Shown here in pieces: positions 43,973 to 52,322 of a stretch of 64,000 nt of DNA. Source of the DNA: Kitasatospora indigofera (lineage in GTDB: Bacteria > Actinomycetota > Actinomycetes > Streptomycetales > Streptomycetaceae); NCBI RefSeq assembly GCF_014655955.1, contig NZ_BNBO01000006.1, positions 211,460 to 275,459 on the forward strand, given 5' to 3'. The position numbers were made by a program, and so were the translations under genes. The notes under the pieces are model-generated. The model searched no databases and was not told where the DNA came from. It saw only the letters and a list, made by a program, of their open reading frames with translations. Within the stretch, counting starts at the first letter, position 1; each line of letters opens with the position of its first letter.

Positions 43973-44643
43973 CCACCGTCCTGATCGTGGACGACCAGCC
44001 GCTGCAGCGGTACGGCTTCCGCATGCTGCTGGAGAGCCAGCCGGGCACCGCCGTGCTCGGCGAGGCCGGGCACGGGGCCGAGGCGGTGCGGCTGGCCGGG
44101 CAGCTGCGGCCCGACGTGGTGCTGATGGACATCCGGATGCCCGGGATGGACGGCATCGAGGCCACCCGGCTGATCGTCGCCGCCGGCGGCCGCTCGCGGG
44201 TCCTCGTGCTGACCACCTTCGACCTCGACGAGTACGCTCATGCCGCCCTGCGCGCCGGGGCCAGCGGGTTCCTGCTCAAGGACGCCCGTCCGGAGGAACT
44301 GCTGGCGGGGATCCGCGCGGTGGCCTCGGGGGACGCCGTGGTGGCACCCGCGGTGACCCGGCGTCTGCTCGACGCCTATGCGCGCCACCTCCCGGGCCGG
44401 CCGCCCGGCGGCGCCGACGAGGACCGGCGGATAGCCGCCCTGACCGACCGCGAGCGGGAGATCCTGGTCGCCGTCGGGCGGGGCTGGACCAACGGCGAGA
44501 TCGCGCAGCGCCTGGTGCTGTCGGAGTCGACCGTGAAGACCCATGTCGGCCGGGTACTGGCGAAGATCGGCGCCCGGGACCGCGTGCAGGCCGTGATCTT
44601 CGCCTACGACCTCGGACTCACCCGCCCGAACCCGCCCGCCTGA
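43969..44643 (+). CDS. NarL/LuxR-type response regulator
   Basis: 224 aa from GTG 43969. Receiver domain with DD pocket (8-9), phospho-acceptor Asp54 (VLMDIRMPG) and Lys in FLLKDA. The C-terminal LuxR HTH includes LTDREREILVAVGRGWTNGE and STVKTHVGRVLAKIG. It is partner of the kinase just upstream and probably controls the ABC-2 transporter genes of the same cluster. Confidence 0.93.
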   Translation: MTTVLIVDDQPLQRYGFRMLLESQPGTAVLGEAGHGAEAVRLAGQLRPDVVLMDIRMPGMDGIEATRLIVAAGGRSRVLVLTTFDLDEYAHAALRAGASGFLLKDARPEELLAGIRAVASGDAVVAPAVTRRLLDAYARHLPGRPPGGADEDRRIAALTDREREILVAVGRGWTNGEIAQRLVLSESTVKTHVGRVLAKIGARDRVQAVIFAYDLGLTRPNPPA

Positions 44644-44774
44644 CCGGCCCGCCCGCCCGCCTGATCGGCCCGGACCCGATCGGCCCGGAGCTGAACCGCT
44701 CCGGGCCCGAGCTGTCCGGGCCGGGCCAGGGCGCCCCACGACCGCGGCGAGGCGCGCCGCCCGGCCGGGCACGA

Positions 44775-44812
44775 CCGGAGTCCCGCACTCCGGGGAAAGT
44801 GCGGGACTCCGG
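44775..44812. terminator. Bidirectional hairpin terminator
   Basis: Perfect 15-bp stem (CCGGAGTCCCGCACT and complement) with an 8-base loop, between the convergent response-regulator and PAP2 genes. Confidence 0.75.
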
Positions 44813-44881
44813 GGTCAGGGGGCGCGGGTCAGGGGCAGGGTCGGGGGCCGGGCGGGCCATGGGTCGGCGCGGGCCCGTCCG

Positions 44882-45499
44882 TCAGGCGGTGAGCCACCGG
44901 CGCAACGGGCCCGGCCGGGCGCGGTCCACCAACACCCCGCCGCGCCCGGCCGCCCGGCCCAGGCCGTAGCCGGCGGCGAGGCCGACCAGCGCACCGAGCG
45001 CCACGTCGTGCGGGTAGTGCACGCCGACCAGGACCCGGGAGACGCCCAGCGCCGCCGCCAGGACGAGGGCCGTTGCCCCGAGCCGGCGGTCCACCAGCCA
45101 CAGCGCGGCCGCGCCGGCGAAGGCGATCACCGTGTGGTTGCTCGGCAACGACCAGTCGCCCGGCAGCGGGCAGGCCTCCAGGGTCGGCGCGGCGGGCAGC
45201 ACCTGGCACGGCCGGGGCTCCTGGAGGACTCCCTTGAGCAGTGTGTCGGCCGCGAACGCCAGGACCACGCAGAGCGGTACGGCCAGCGCCCGGGCCATCG
45301 TCGTACCGTCGGCGCGCCGGGCCCGCCACCACGCCGCGAGCATCAGCACCGCGAGCAGGCCCAGGCCGTAGGCGGAGAACGCCGCGACCGCGCCGCGCAG
45401 CACGGGCGGCAGGTGCTGCGCCCAGTGGTCCAGCCGCAGGTAGAGGCCGCCGTCGACGCCGCGGCCGTCGAGGGCGAGCCGCACCGGGCCGGCCCTCAT
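44882..45499 (-). CDS. PAP2-family phosphatase
   Basis: 205 aa with about five membrane segments. The three-part phosphatase motif is complete: KGVLQEPRP, PSNH (in DWSLPSNHTV) and SRVLVGVHYPHD. It dephosphorylates lipid phosphates such as undecaprenyl pyrophosphate or phosphatidic acid at the membrane. It overlaps the DedA gene by 4 bp, a sensible pairing since both handle lipid carriers. Confidence 0.9.
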   Translation of the reverse strand: MRAGPVRLALDGRGVDGGLYLRLDHWAQHLPPVLRGAVAAFSAYGLGLLAVLMLAAWWRARRADGTTMARALAVPLCVVLAFAADTLLKGVLQEPRPCQVLPAAPTLEACPLPGDWSLPSNHTVIAFAGAAALWLVDRRLGATALVLAAALGVSRVLVGVHYPHDVALGALVGLAAGYGLGRAAGRGGVLVDRARPGPLRRWLTA

Positions 45500-46146
45500 C
45501 GCGCGCCCGCCCGGCGGCGGGAGCGCAGCAGCTCCAGCCCGAGCGGCAGCAGGGACACCACGACGACCAGGGCGACGATCGGCAGCAGGTACCGGTCCAC
45601 GTTCGGCACCGAGGAGCCGAGCGCGAAGCCGGCCAGGACCAGGCCGAGGGTCCAGACGAGACCGCCGACGACCTGCCAGAGGGTGAAGGTCCGCACGCCG
45701 ACGCCGAGCGCGCCCGCCAGCGGGTTCAGGACGGTACGCACGACGGGCACGAAGCGCGCCAGGACGACGGCCTTGCCGTGGCCGTAGCGGTCCAGCAGTT
45801 CCTCCGCGCGCACGGCGCCCTCGTGCAGGCGCTTGCTGCGGGAGCGGGCCAGCAGGGCCCGGCCGCCCCGGCGGCCGACGAGGTAGCCCGCCTGGGCGCC
45901 GGCCAGGGCGCCGACGGCGGCCGCGGCCAGGACCTGCGCGAGGTCGAGGCGGGGCCCGGCGCCGGCGCCGGCGGTGCACAGCAGACCCGCGGTGAACAGC
46001 AGCGAATCGCCGGGCAGGAAGAAGCCGACCAGCAGGCCGGTCTCCGCGAACAGCACCACGGCGATGCCCAGGGCGCCGAACGCGCCGAGCAGTGATCCCG
46101 CATCCAGCGGGTTGACGGCCGACAAGGTGGACGAGAGGGTCGTCAC
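45496..46146 (-). CDS. DedA/SNARE-associated family membrane protein
   Basis: 216 aa from GTG 46146 (GAAAGG upstream). Typical DedA features: ETGLLVGFFLPGDSLLFTAG, the conserved G/R block YLVGRRGGR, and FVPVVRTVLNPLAGA. DedA proteins move polyprenyl phosphate or phospholipids across the membrane. It is the first gene of a two-gene operon with the PAP2 phosphatase. Confidence 0.92.
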   Translation of the reverse strand: MTTLSSTLSAVNPLDAGSLLGAFGALGIAVVLFAETGLLVGFFLPGDSLLFTAGLLCTAGAGAGPRLDLAQVLAAAAVGALAGAQAGYLVGRRGGRALLARSRSKRLHEGAVRAEELLDRYGHGKAVVLARFVPVVRTVLNPLAGALGVGVRTFTLWQVVGGLVWTLGLVLAGFALGSSVPNVDRYLLPIVALVVVVSLLPLGLELLRSRRRAGAR

Positions 46147-46259
46147 GGTCTGCGCCTTTCTTCGAGGTTCGGGGTGCGGCCCGGGCCGCCGGGGTGCGGC
46201 CGGGCTGCGGGCCGCACCGAGGGCGCGGCCGCCGCGGGCCGGCCGTCCGCCCGGCGGTG

Positions 46260-46817
46260 TCAGCCGCCGATCACGGTGTTGCCGGTCACCGTGCCGCCGA
46301 CGCCGTCGACGGTCACCAGGTGCCGGACCCCGTCCGGTCCGACGACCACGGCCCGCCAGGCCCGGCCGCCGCCCTGCTCCGCGACCGCGGCCAGTGACTC
46401 GACCCGGCCGTCGGGGACGGCGGCGGCGGCCTTCGCCACGGCGTCCGCCGCCGCGAGCGACGGCAGCGGAGCCGGCGCGGCCTTCGCGTCCGGGCCGTCC
46501 GCCCGCCGGCCGCCCGGGCCCGCCGCCCGCTGCCCGTCGCGGCCGCCGTCCCGCCCGCCGTCCCCGCCCTTGTGCGCCGCCCGGCCGTCGAACCGCTCGT
46601 GCTCGCCCGCGGCGGACACCCGGTCGCCGCCGTGCCGGCCCTCCTCCTCGTGGTGGACCGCGACCGCGGCCGCGCCGCCGCCGATCACCACCACCGCCGC
46701 ACCGGCCACGACCCAGCGCGCCGACCGGCCGCGGACCCACCGGCCGGCACGCCCCTTGCCCGGACGCCCCGCGCCCGGCTGCTCCTGCGGTGCTCCCACG
46801 CCAACGGGCTCACTCAT
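46260..46817 (-). CDS. Membrane-anchored PepSY-like protein
   Basis: 185 aa from ATG 46817. One membrane segment (about 35-54), then a His/Gly/Asp/Arg-rich low-complexity linker, and a C-terminal PepSY-like unit (AWRAVVVGPDGVRHLVTVDG). It is divergent from an OmpR/HK pair over shared repeats; such PepSY proteins often report envelope state to, or are targets of, the adjacent kinase. Confidence 0.75.
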   Translation of the reverse strand: MSEPVGVGAPQEQPGAGRPGKGRAGRWVRGRSARWVVAGAAVVVIGGGAAAVAVHHEEEGRHGGDRVSAAGEHERFDGRAAHKGGDGGRDGGRDGQRAAGPGGRRADGPDAKAAPAPLPSLAAADAVAKAAAAVPDGRVESLAAVAEQGGGRAWRAVVVGPDGVRHLVTVDGVGGTVTGNTVIGG

Positions 46818-46887
46818 GCGACCCACCCCGATCTCCGCCAAGGCCCGGGCCGTCCCCGGGCAGTACGGCCAGCATGGCCGCGCGTTG

Positions 46888-46922
46888 CTGAAGACCCGCT
46901 GAAGACCTGAAGACGCCTTCAG
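46888..46922. promoter_or_regulatory. Response-regulator binding repeats CTGAAGAC
   Basis: Three direct copies of CTGAAGAC (46888, 46899, 46907) and an inverted CTTCAG (46917-46922) in the 140-bp region between the divergent PepSY-like and OmpR-type genes. Direct repeats with about 11-bp spacing are the usual OmpR/PhoB-type site; autoregulation of both genes is inferred. Confidence 0.7.
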
Positions 46923-46956
46923 CCTCCCGGCGCGGGGACCTGCCACCCTGGTGGGT

Positions 46957-47634
46957 ATGCGTGTACTGGTGGTGGAGGACGAGCGCCGGCTGGCCCTGGC
47001 GTTGCAGCACGGGCTGACGGCCGAGGGGTTCACCGTCGACGTCGCCCACGACGGCCTGTCCGGCCTGGCCAGGGCCACCGACCACCCGTACGACGTGGTC
47101 GTGCTCGACATCATGCTGCCCGGCCTCAACGGGTACCGGGTCTGCTCCCGGCTGCGCGCGGCCGGCAGCGACGTCGGCATCCTGATGCTCACCGCCAAGG
47201 ACGGCGAGTGGGACGAGGCCGAGGCGCTGGACACCGGCGCCGACGACTACCTGTCCAAACCGTTCTCCTTCGTCGTCCTCGTCGCCCGCCTCAAGGCGCT
47301 GGCCCGCCGGATCGGCAGCCGCGCCCCCCGGCGGACCGTCCTGGGCGACCTCGTGATCGACTCCGCGGCCCGCAGCTGCGCCCGGGCCGGCACCGCGATC
47401 GCCCTGACACCCCGCGAGTTCGCGCTGCTGGACCACCTCGCCCGCCGGGCCGGCGAAGCCGTCTCCAAGCGCGAGATCCTCGACGAGGTCTGGGACAGCG
47501 GCCCCGACGGCGACCCCAACACCGTCGAGGTCCACATCAGCGCCCTCCGGCGCAAGATCGACACCCCGTTCGGACGCGCCGCGGTGCAGACCGTCCGCGG
47601 CGCGGGCTACCGGCTGGCGGCCGACGGTGGCTGA
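46957..47634 (+). CDS. OmpR/PhoB-type response regulator
   Basis: 225 aa from ATG 46957 (GTG 46951 also in frame). Receiver with phospho-acceptor Asp51 (VLDIMLPG) and Lys in YLSKPFSF, then a winged-helix output domain (ALTPREFALLDHLARRAGEA, DPNTVEVHISALRRKI). It overlaps the kinase gene by 8 bp. The CTGAAGAC repeats upstream are its probable binding site. Confidence 0.94.
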   Translation: MRVLVVEDERRLALALQHGLTAEGFTVDVAHDGLSGLARATDHPYDVVVLDIMLPGLNGYRVCSRLRAAGSDVGILMLTAKDGEWDEAEALDTGADDYLSKPFSFVVLVARLKALARRIGSRAPRRTVLGDLVIDSAARSCARAGTAIALTPREFALLDHLARRAGEAVSKREILDEVWDSGPDGDPNTVEVHISALRRKIDTPFGRAAVQTVRGAGYRLAADGG

Positions 47635-49090
47635 CCCGGCCACCGCCCGCACCCTGCGCGGCCGGGCCCGGGCCGGACTGCGCCGGCTCACCCGGCACCC
47701 CAGGGCCGCCGCCCTGGTCGACCGGCTCGCCCCGCGCTCGGTCCGCACCCGGACCACCCTCGCGGCCTGCGCCGGCGTCGCGGTCGTCCTGCTCTGCGCC
47801 TCGGCCGCCGTGCTCCTGCTGCTGCGCGTCAACCTCGAACGCACCGTCGGGACCGCCGCCCGTGAACAGGCCGCCGCCGTCTCCCGGCTCGCCGCCGACG
47901 GGCACCTCACCGCACGGCTCCCGACCGGCCCCGGCACCGACTTCATCCAGGTGACCGACGCCACCGGCGCGGTCGTCGCCGCCAGCGAGAACCTGGCCGG
48001 CCGGGCCGCCATCGCCCCCGCCGCCGCGGCCGGCCACAACAGCTACAACCTGCACGCACTCGGCGACGAACACCACCAGCGCGTCATCACGGTGACCACG
48101 GACACCCCCACCGGCCCGGTCACCGTCCGGGTCGGGGCCTCGCTGCGCACCGCGGACGCCGCCGAGGACCTCACCACGGCCGCGCTCGCCGCTCTCAGCG
48201 GCGTCCTGCTGCTCACCATCGGCGTCCTCACCTGGCGGGCCACCGGCCGGGCGCTGCGTCCGGTCGAGGCGATCCGCGCCGAGGTCGCCGCCATCGGCGA
48301 CCGTGACCTGGACCGGCGGGTCCCCGAGCCCCGCAGCGACGACGAGATCGCCCGCCTCGCCCACACCATGAACGCCATGCTCGAACGGCTGGAGGCGGCC
48401 GGAGCACGACAGCGCCGCTTCATCGCCGACGCCTCGCACGAACTGCGCAGCCCGCTGGCCGTCCTGCGCACCCAGCTGGAGGTCGCCCGGACCCACCCGG
48501 ACCCGGCCGTCCGCGAGGACCTGGTCGCCGGAGCCCTCCAGGACACCGAACGCCTGCAGTCCCTCGCCGCCGACCTGTTGCTGCTGGCCCGCCTCGACGC
48601 GACCGGTCACGACCTGCCGGACCGGGAGGTCGACCTCACCGGACTGGTCCACACCGCCGTCCACGCGCACGGCTCCCGGCCGCACCCCGTCGCCGTGCAC
48701 ACCGCGCCCGGCCTCACCGTCGCCGGCAACGCCCTCTGGCTGGGACGCCTGCTGACCAACCTGCTGGACAACGCGCAGCGCCACGCCCGGGACACCGTCA
48801 CCGTCACGCTGGGGCGGGACGGACGGACCGGGGAGGCCGTCCTGGACGTCACCAACGACGGACCCGGGATCGCCCCGGAGGACCGGGAGAAGATCTTCGA
48901 ACGGTTCGCCCGCCTCGACGACGCCCGCAGCCGCGACGACGGCGGCACCGGCCTCGGCCTGCCGATCGCCCGGGACATCGCAACCATCCACGGCGGTACC
49001 CTCACCGTCCTGGACACCCCGGACGGCACCACCTTCCGCACCCGCCTCCCGCGCGCCGGGAGCCGGCCGGACGAACCCCCGCACCCCTGA
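47627..49090 (+). CDS. Sensor histidine kinase (HAMP-containing)
   Basis: 487 aa from GTG 47627. Two membrane segments (about 47-70 and 180-205) flank a 110-residue extracellular sensor. HAMP, then HisKA with the phosphorylated His in FIADASHELRSPLAVLR, and a HATPase domain with N (LLTNLLDNAQRHA), G1 (VTNDGPGI) and G2 (GGTGLGL) boxes. Partner of the regulator upstream. The signal is unknown, perhaps envelope stress given the PepSY neighbour. Confidence 0.94.
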   Translation: MADPATARTLRGRARAGLRRLTRHPRAAALVDRLAPRSVRTRTTLAACAGVAVVLLCASAAVLLLLRVNLERTVGTAAREQAAAVSRLAADGHLTARLPTGPGTDFIQVTDATGAVVAASENLAGRAAIAPAAAAGHNSYNLHALGDEHHQRVITVTTDTPTGPVTVRVGASLRTADAAEDLTTAALAALSGVLLLTIGVLTWRATGRALRPVEAIRAEVAAIGDRDLDRRVPEPRSDDEIARLAHTMNAMLERLEAAGARQRRFIADASHELRSPLAVLRTQLEVARTHPDPAVREDLVAGALQDTERLQSLAADLLLLARLDATGHDLPDREVDLTGLVHTAVHAHGSRPHPVAVHTAPGLTVAGNALWLGRLLTNLLDNAQRHARDTVTVTLGRDGRTGEAVLDVTNDGPGIAPEDREKIFERFARLDDARSRDDGGTGLGLPIARDIATIHGGTLTVLDTPDGTTFRTRLPRAGSRPDEPPHP

Positions 49091-49179
49091 CGGCGGGTTG
49101 GCTCGGACGGGGGCGGACACCCCGGCGGGTCCGGGCCGCCCGCGCCCCGGACCCACCCGCCCGACCCACCGGGCACCGC

Positions 49180-49905
49180 TCAGGAGTTGAGCCCGACCGC
49201 CGTCGCCCGGGGCGGCGCACCCGGCGCCAGCCCGGCGGCGGCCTCGCTCTTGACCAGCCAGGCCAGGCCGAAGGCGAGCACCGCCACCGACTCGCCCAGG
49301 TACGTCAGCGTCAGCGGAGAGTCCCAGGCCAGGTGGAGGACCTCCGAGACGGTGATCGTCGCGATGCAGGCGACGATCACCCAGCCGCTGACCAGGTAGA
49401 CCCAGTCCCGGCCGGGGCGCGCCCCGGCCTCCGGCCGGGAGTCGGTGAACAGTTGCAGGCAGAAGAACGCCAGGACGGCGAACAGGGCGGCGGCGAAGCA
49501 CAGGTGCAGGACGCCGACCACCACCTGGACCCGGCTGGGGTCGGGCACCAGGGAGTGCGGCGGTTCGGTGGGGAACAGCGCCACGAGGACGGCGAAGACA
49601 CCGGCGACCGTGCTCAGCCGGTCCTCCCGCCGGTCGTAGCGGTAGCAGATCAGGAAGACGCCGATGGCGCAGAGGCCGCCGACGAAGATGTTGCGCATGT
49701 GCGTGTAGTACGAGGCACTCATCGACGCCAGCAGCGCGACCCGGGCGGAGGTGATGCTGTTGCCGATCGGCAGGACGACCGGCAGCAGTGAGCCGATCAC
49801 CCCGATGCCCAGGCGCAGCCGGCGCACCGTGCGGCGGTCCTGGTCGGGTGTCAGGTCGGAGATGCCCCGGTTCGGCGGGGCGGAGTGGGATGCGTGATCG
49901 GCCAT
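49180..49905 (-). CDS. Six-helix membrane protein of unknown function
   Basis: 241 aa from ATG 49905. Six hydrophobic segments; conserved-looking block ASYYTHMRNIFVGGLCAIGV between helices 1 and 2, and ALFPTEPP in a loop. It resembles DUF998-like membrane proteins, but that assignment is a guess. Monocistronic, divergent from the SGNH hydrolase. Confidence 0.7.
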   Translation of the reverse strand: MADHASHSAPPNRGISDLTPDQDRRTVRRLRLGIGVIGSLLPVVLPIGNSITSARVALLASMSASYYTHMRNIFVGGLCAIGVFLICYRYDRREDRLSTVAGVFAVLVALFPTEPPHSLVPDPSRVQVVVGVLHLCFAAALFAVLAFFCLQLFTDSRPEAGARPGRDWVYLVSGWVIVACIATITVSEVLHLAWDSPLTLTYLGESVAVLAFGLAWLVKSEAAAGLAPGAPPRATAVGLNS

Positions 49906-50140
49906 GTGCGGGCCCCTTCGACGAGCTGCGGCGCCGGCCCACGGTGAGGCGGGCGGGCGGCGCCGGTCGCGTACCGTCCGAGAACGGTCGGTGACCTGCG
50001 ATGTACCCGCGCACACGGAGCGTGAAACCGGACGGCCGCCGGGCCGTGGCCGTTGACGGTCCGTCACCGTGACGCCCCCGGCCTCGGCGCGAACAGGCGG
50101 GCGCGCTAGCGTCCCTGGAGATCGTCGTCAGCACTCCTGG
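49906..50140. other. Intergenic region before the repeat tract
   Basis: No gene seen. CTAGCGT at 50106-50112 may hold the -10 (TAGCGT) of a rightward promoter, placing the hexanucleotide repeat in the 5' untranslated region of the hydrolase gene. Confidence 0.35.
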
Positions 50141-50212
50141 CACAGCCACAGCCACAGCCACAGCCACAGCCACAGCCACAGTCAAGGCCACGGCCACGGC
50201 CACGGCCACAGT
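50141..50212. repeat. Hexanucleotide tandem repeat, 12 units
   Basis: Six perfect CACAGC units, then CACAGT, CAAGGC, three CACGGC and CACAGT. In one frame of the plus strand it would encode a His-Ser/His-Gly repeat, but no gene is supported there. It lies 74 bases upstream of the hydrolase start. Confidence 0.9.
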
Positions 50213-50285
50213 AACTTCAACGGCAACAGCCACCGTCACCGTCCGGGCCGGTCGCCGGCCCCCGCACCCGTGAGGAACCGAACCC

Positions 50286-50915
50286 ATGCCCCTCGTCCTG
50301 CCGCCCGGTGCGACCGTCCTCTTCCAGGGCGACAGCATCACCGACGCCGGCCGCGACCGCCAGGCGCACACCCACCTCGGCGGCGGCTACGCCGCCCTGG
50401 CCGCCGAACGGCTGCTCACCGCCCGGCCCGGAGTGACCGTGCTCAACCGGGGCGTCTCCGGCGACCGCGTGCGTGACCTGCGGGCCCGCTGGGAGCGTGA
50501 CACCGTCGCCCACCGGCCCGCGCTGCTCTCCGTGATGGCCGGGGTGAACGACACCTGGCGCCGCTACGACCTGGGCGAGCCGAGCCCGGCCGACGTCTGG
50601 GAGGAGGACTACCGGCAGCTGCTGACCGGGCTGCGCGAGCGCTTCGACACCCAGCTGGTGCTGATCGAACCGTTCGTCGTCCCCGTCACTCCCGAGCAGT
50701 GGGACTGGCGGGCGGACCTCGATCCCCGGATCCACGCCGTCCGCCGGCTGGCCGACGAGTTCGACGCCCGGCTGCTCGCCGCCGACGGCCTGCTCAACCA
50801 GGCCGCCCGGGCCGCGGGCGGGCCCGAGGCGATCGCCGACGACGGCGTGCACCCGACCCCGCTGGGCCACCGCGTGCTCGCCGAGGCCTGGGCGGATCTC
50901 GTCCTGGCTTCCTGA
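50286..50915 (+). CDS. SGNH/GDSL hydrolase
   Basis: 209 aa, no signal peptide. All four blocks are present: QGDSITDAG (Ser nucleophile), GVSGD (Gly), GVNDTW (Asn) and DGVHPTPLGH (Asp/His). It is an intracellular esterase or acetylhydrolase; the substrate is unknown. ATG 50286 follows GAGGAAC. Confidence 0.92.
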   Translation: MPLVLPPGATVLFQGDSITDAGRDRQAHTHLGGGYAALAAERLLTARPGVTVLNRGVSGDRVRDLRARWERDTVAHRPALLSVMAGVNDTWRRYDLGEPSPADVWEEDYRQLLTGLRERFDTQLVLIEPFVVPVTPEQWDWRADLDPRIHAVRRLADEFDARLLAADGLLNQAARAAGGPEAIADDGVHPTPLGHRVLAEAWADLVLAS

Positions 50916-50928
50916 CCCCGCCCCGGCG

Positions 50929-50959
50929 ACCGCCTCGCCCGGTACGCGGGCGAGGCGGT
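50929..50959. terminator. Hairpin terminator
   Basis: Perfect 13-bp stem ACCGCCTCGCCCG / CGGGCGAGGCGGT with a 5-base loop, 14 bases after the SGNH hydrolase stop codon. Confidence 0.8.
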
Positions 50960-50968
50960 GCACACGGG

Positions 50969-51385
50969 TCAGGCCTCCCGGCGCAGGGCGGCGCGGCGCG
51001 GCGCGCAGAGCCCGGTGCCGGTGCTCGGGTGAAGGCCGTACCCGGGGACGACGACGGCGGCCTTCGCGGCGACAGTTCGGACCCGGCCGAGCCGGGCGAC
51101 CAGCAGCGTCGCGTCGTCGCCGGAGTCGGCCGGCCGGGCCGTCAGCAGGGCCTCGCACAGCTCGTCGAGCGGAGCGCCCGGGTCGTGGACCGCGCGGCCG
51201 AGCGCCTCCATGCGGCGGTGCAGGTCCTCACCGGTGCCGCGCCCCTCGATCATCCCGTCGGTGTAGCAGATCAGCAGGCTGCCGGCCGGGACGCGGTGCC
51301 CGGAAGCAACTGGCGGGACGGCCGGGTGCAGTTCTGGAGCGACGGCGCCCGGGCCCATGGTCCGCGGGAGTGATGCTGCGTACAC
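50969..51385 (-). pseudogene. 3' remnant of a PP2C/SpoIIE-type phosphatase gene
   Basis: The frame keeps the last two motifs of a SpoIIE-type phosphatase (PAGSLLICYTDGMIEGRG and SGDDATLLVARLG) and its C-terminal tail. The N-terminal two-thirds of the phosphatase core, with the first metal-binding Asp motifs, is missing. Upstream the frame runs into unrelated sequence. Without those Asp residues no activity is expected, so this is called a truncated remnant. Confidence 0.65.
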
Positions 51386-51454
51386 GGCCGGTGGCGGCCC
51401 GCGGGCGCCCGGCGGTGGCGGTGGTCGCCGTGGTCGCCGGGGCTCCGGCTGCCG

Positions 51455-52111
51455 CTACCGGCGCGGGTGCGGCACCGGCCGTGCGAGCAGCGGCGCCAGG
51501 GCCGGGCGGAGGTCCGCCGCCGTGCGGAAGTGCACCGTCGCCATGCCGAGGGCGGCGGCGGCCTCGACGTTGGCCGCGCGGTCGTCGACGAAGAGGCAGC
51601 GCTCCGGCGCGGCGCCGGCCCGTCCGGCGGCGTGCAGGAGGATGCCCGGGTCGGGTTTGGCGACACCCAGCCGGGCGCTGTTGACGATTCCGTCGGCCAG
51701 GCCGTCCAGGTCCAGCGTGGCCAGGTCCTCGTCCAGCCACGGCGTCCCGTTGGTGACGATCCACACCGGGCAGCGCGCCCGCGCGGCGCGCAGCAGTTCG
51801 ACCACCTCCGGGTCGGTCCGGAACGGCGCCCGGGCGAAGGCGGCGGCGAGCTCCCGCGCGCGGGCGGCCGGCACCCGGTCGGCGAGGCCGCGCGCGGTCG
51901 ACTCGGCCCAGGCGTCCTTGGAGAGCTGTCCGAGGACCAGCGGCCCCCCGCGGCCGGGGCCGAAGGCGGATGCGGCCGTGCTGCCGACCGGCAGGCCGGC
52001 GGCCCGCTCCAGCCGGGTCACCTCGGTGGCGTCGAAGAGCCGGATCACGTCGTCGAGGTCGCAGAGCACGGCGTCGAAGGGCGCGGTGGTCCGCGCGGTG
52101 GGGATCGTCAT
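51455..52111 (-). CDS. HAD-superfamily hydrolase (phosphatase, subfamily IA)
   Basis: 218 aa. Motif I DLDDVIRLFD (nucleophile and acid Asp), motif II IVTNGT, motif III Lys in GVAKPDPGILL, and motif IV FVDDRAANVEAA are all present. It dephosphorylates a small metabolite; the substrate is unknown. Single gene. Confidence 0.9.
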   Translation of the reverse strand: MTIPTARTTAPFDAVLCDLDDVIRLFDATEVTRLERAAGLPVGSTAASAFGPGRGGPLVLGQLSKDAWAESTARGLADRVPAARARELAAAFARAPFRTDPEVVELLRAARARCPVWIVTNGTPWLDEDLATLDLDGLADGIVNSARLGVAKPDPGILLHAAGRAGAAPERCLFVDDRAANVEAAAALGMATVHFRTAADLRPALAPLLARPVPHPRR

Positions 52112-52322
52112 CAGGCCCGCCCGTCGCGATGATCGGCCGCGCTGGTGCGGACGGCCGCCGACCGGCCCCGAGGTCCGGCGCGGGGCACCAGGCTATCCGT
52201 CCCGGGCGGGCGGGTGCCGGTCGGAACTGGCCGATCCGTGCGGCCCGCCACCCGCCTGCCGGCCGTCCGCCTGTCGCTCGTCCGCCGCCTGCGGTCGGCG
52301 CGGTGCCGCGGTCGCGGTCCGC

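Noticed and set aside
50069..50476. Plus-strand frame encoding a His-Ser/His-Gly repeat protein
   Set aside because: It overlaps the well-supported SGNH hydrolase start, has no ribosome site, and its content is just the microsatellite read in frame.
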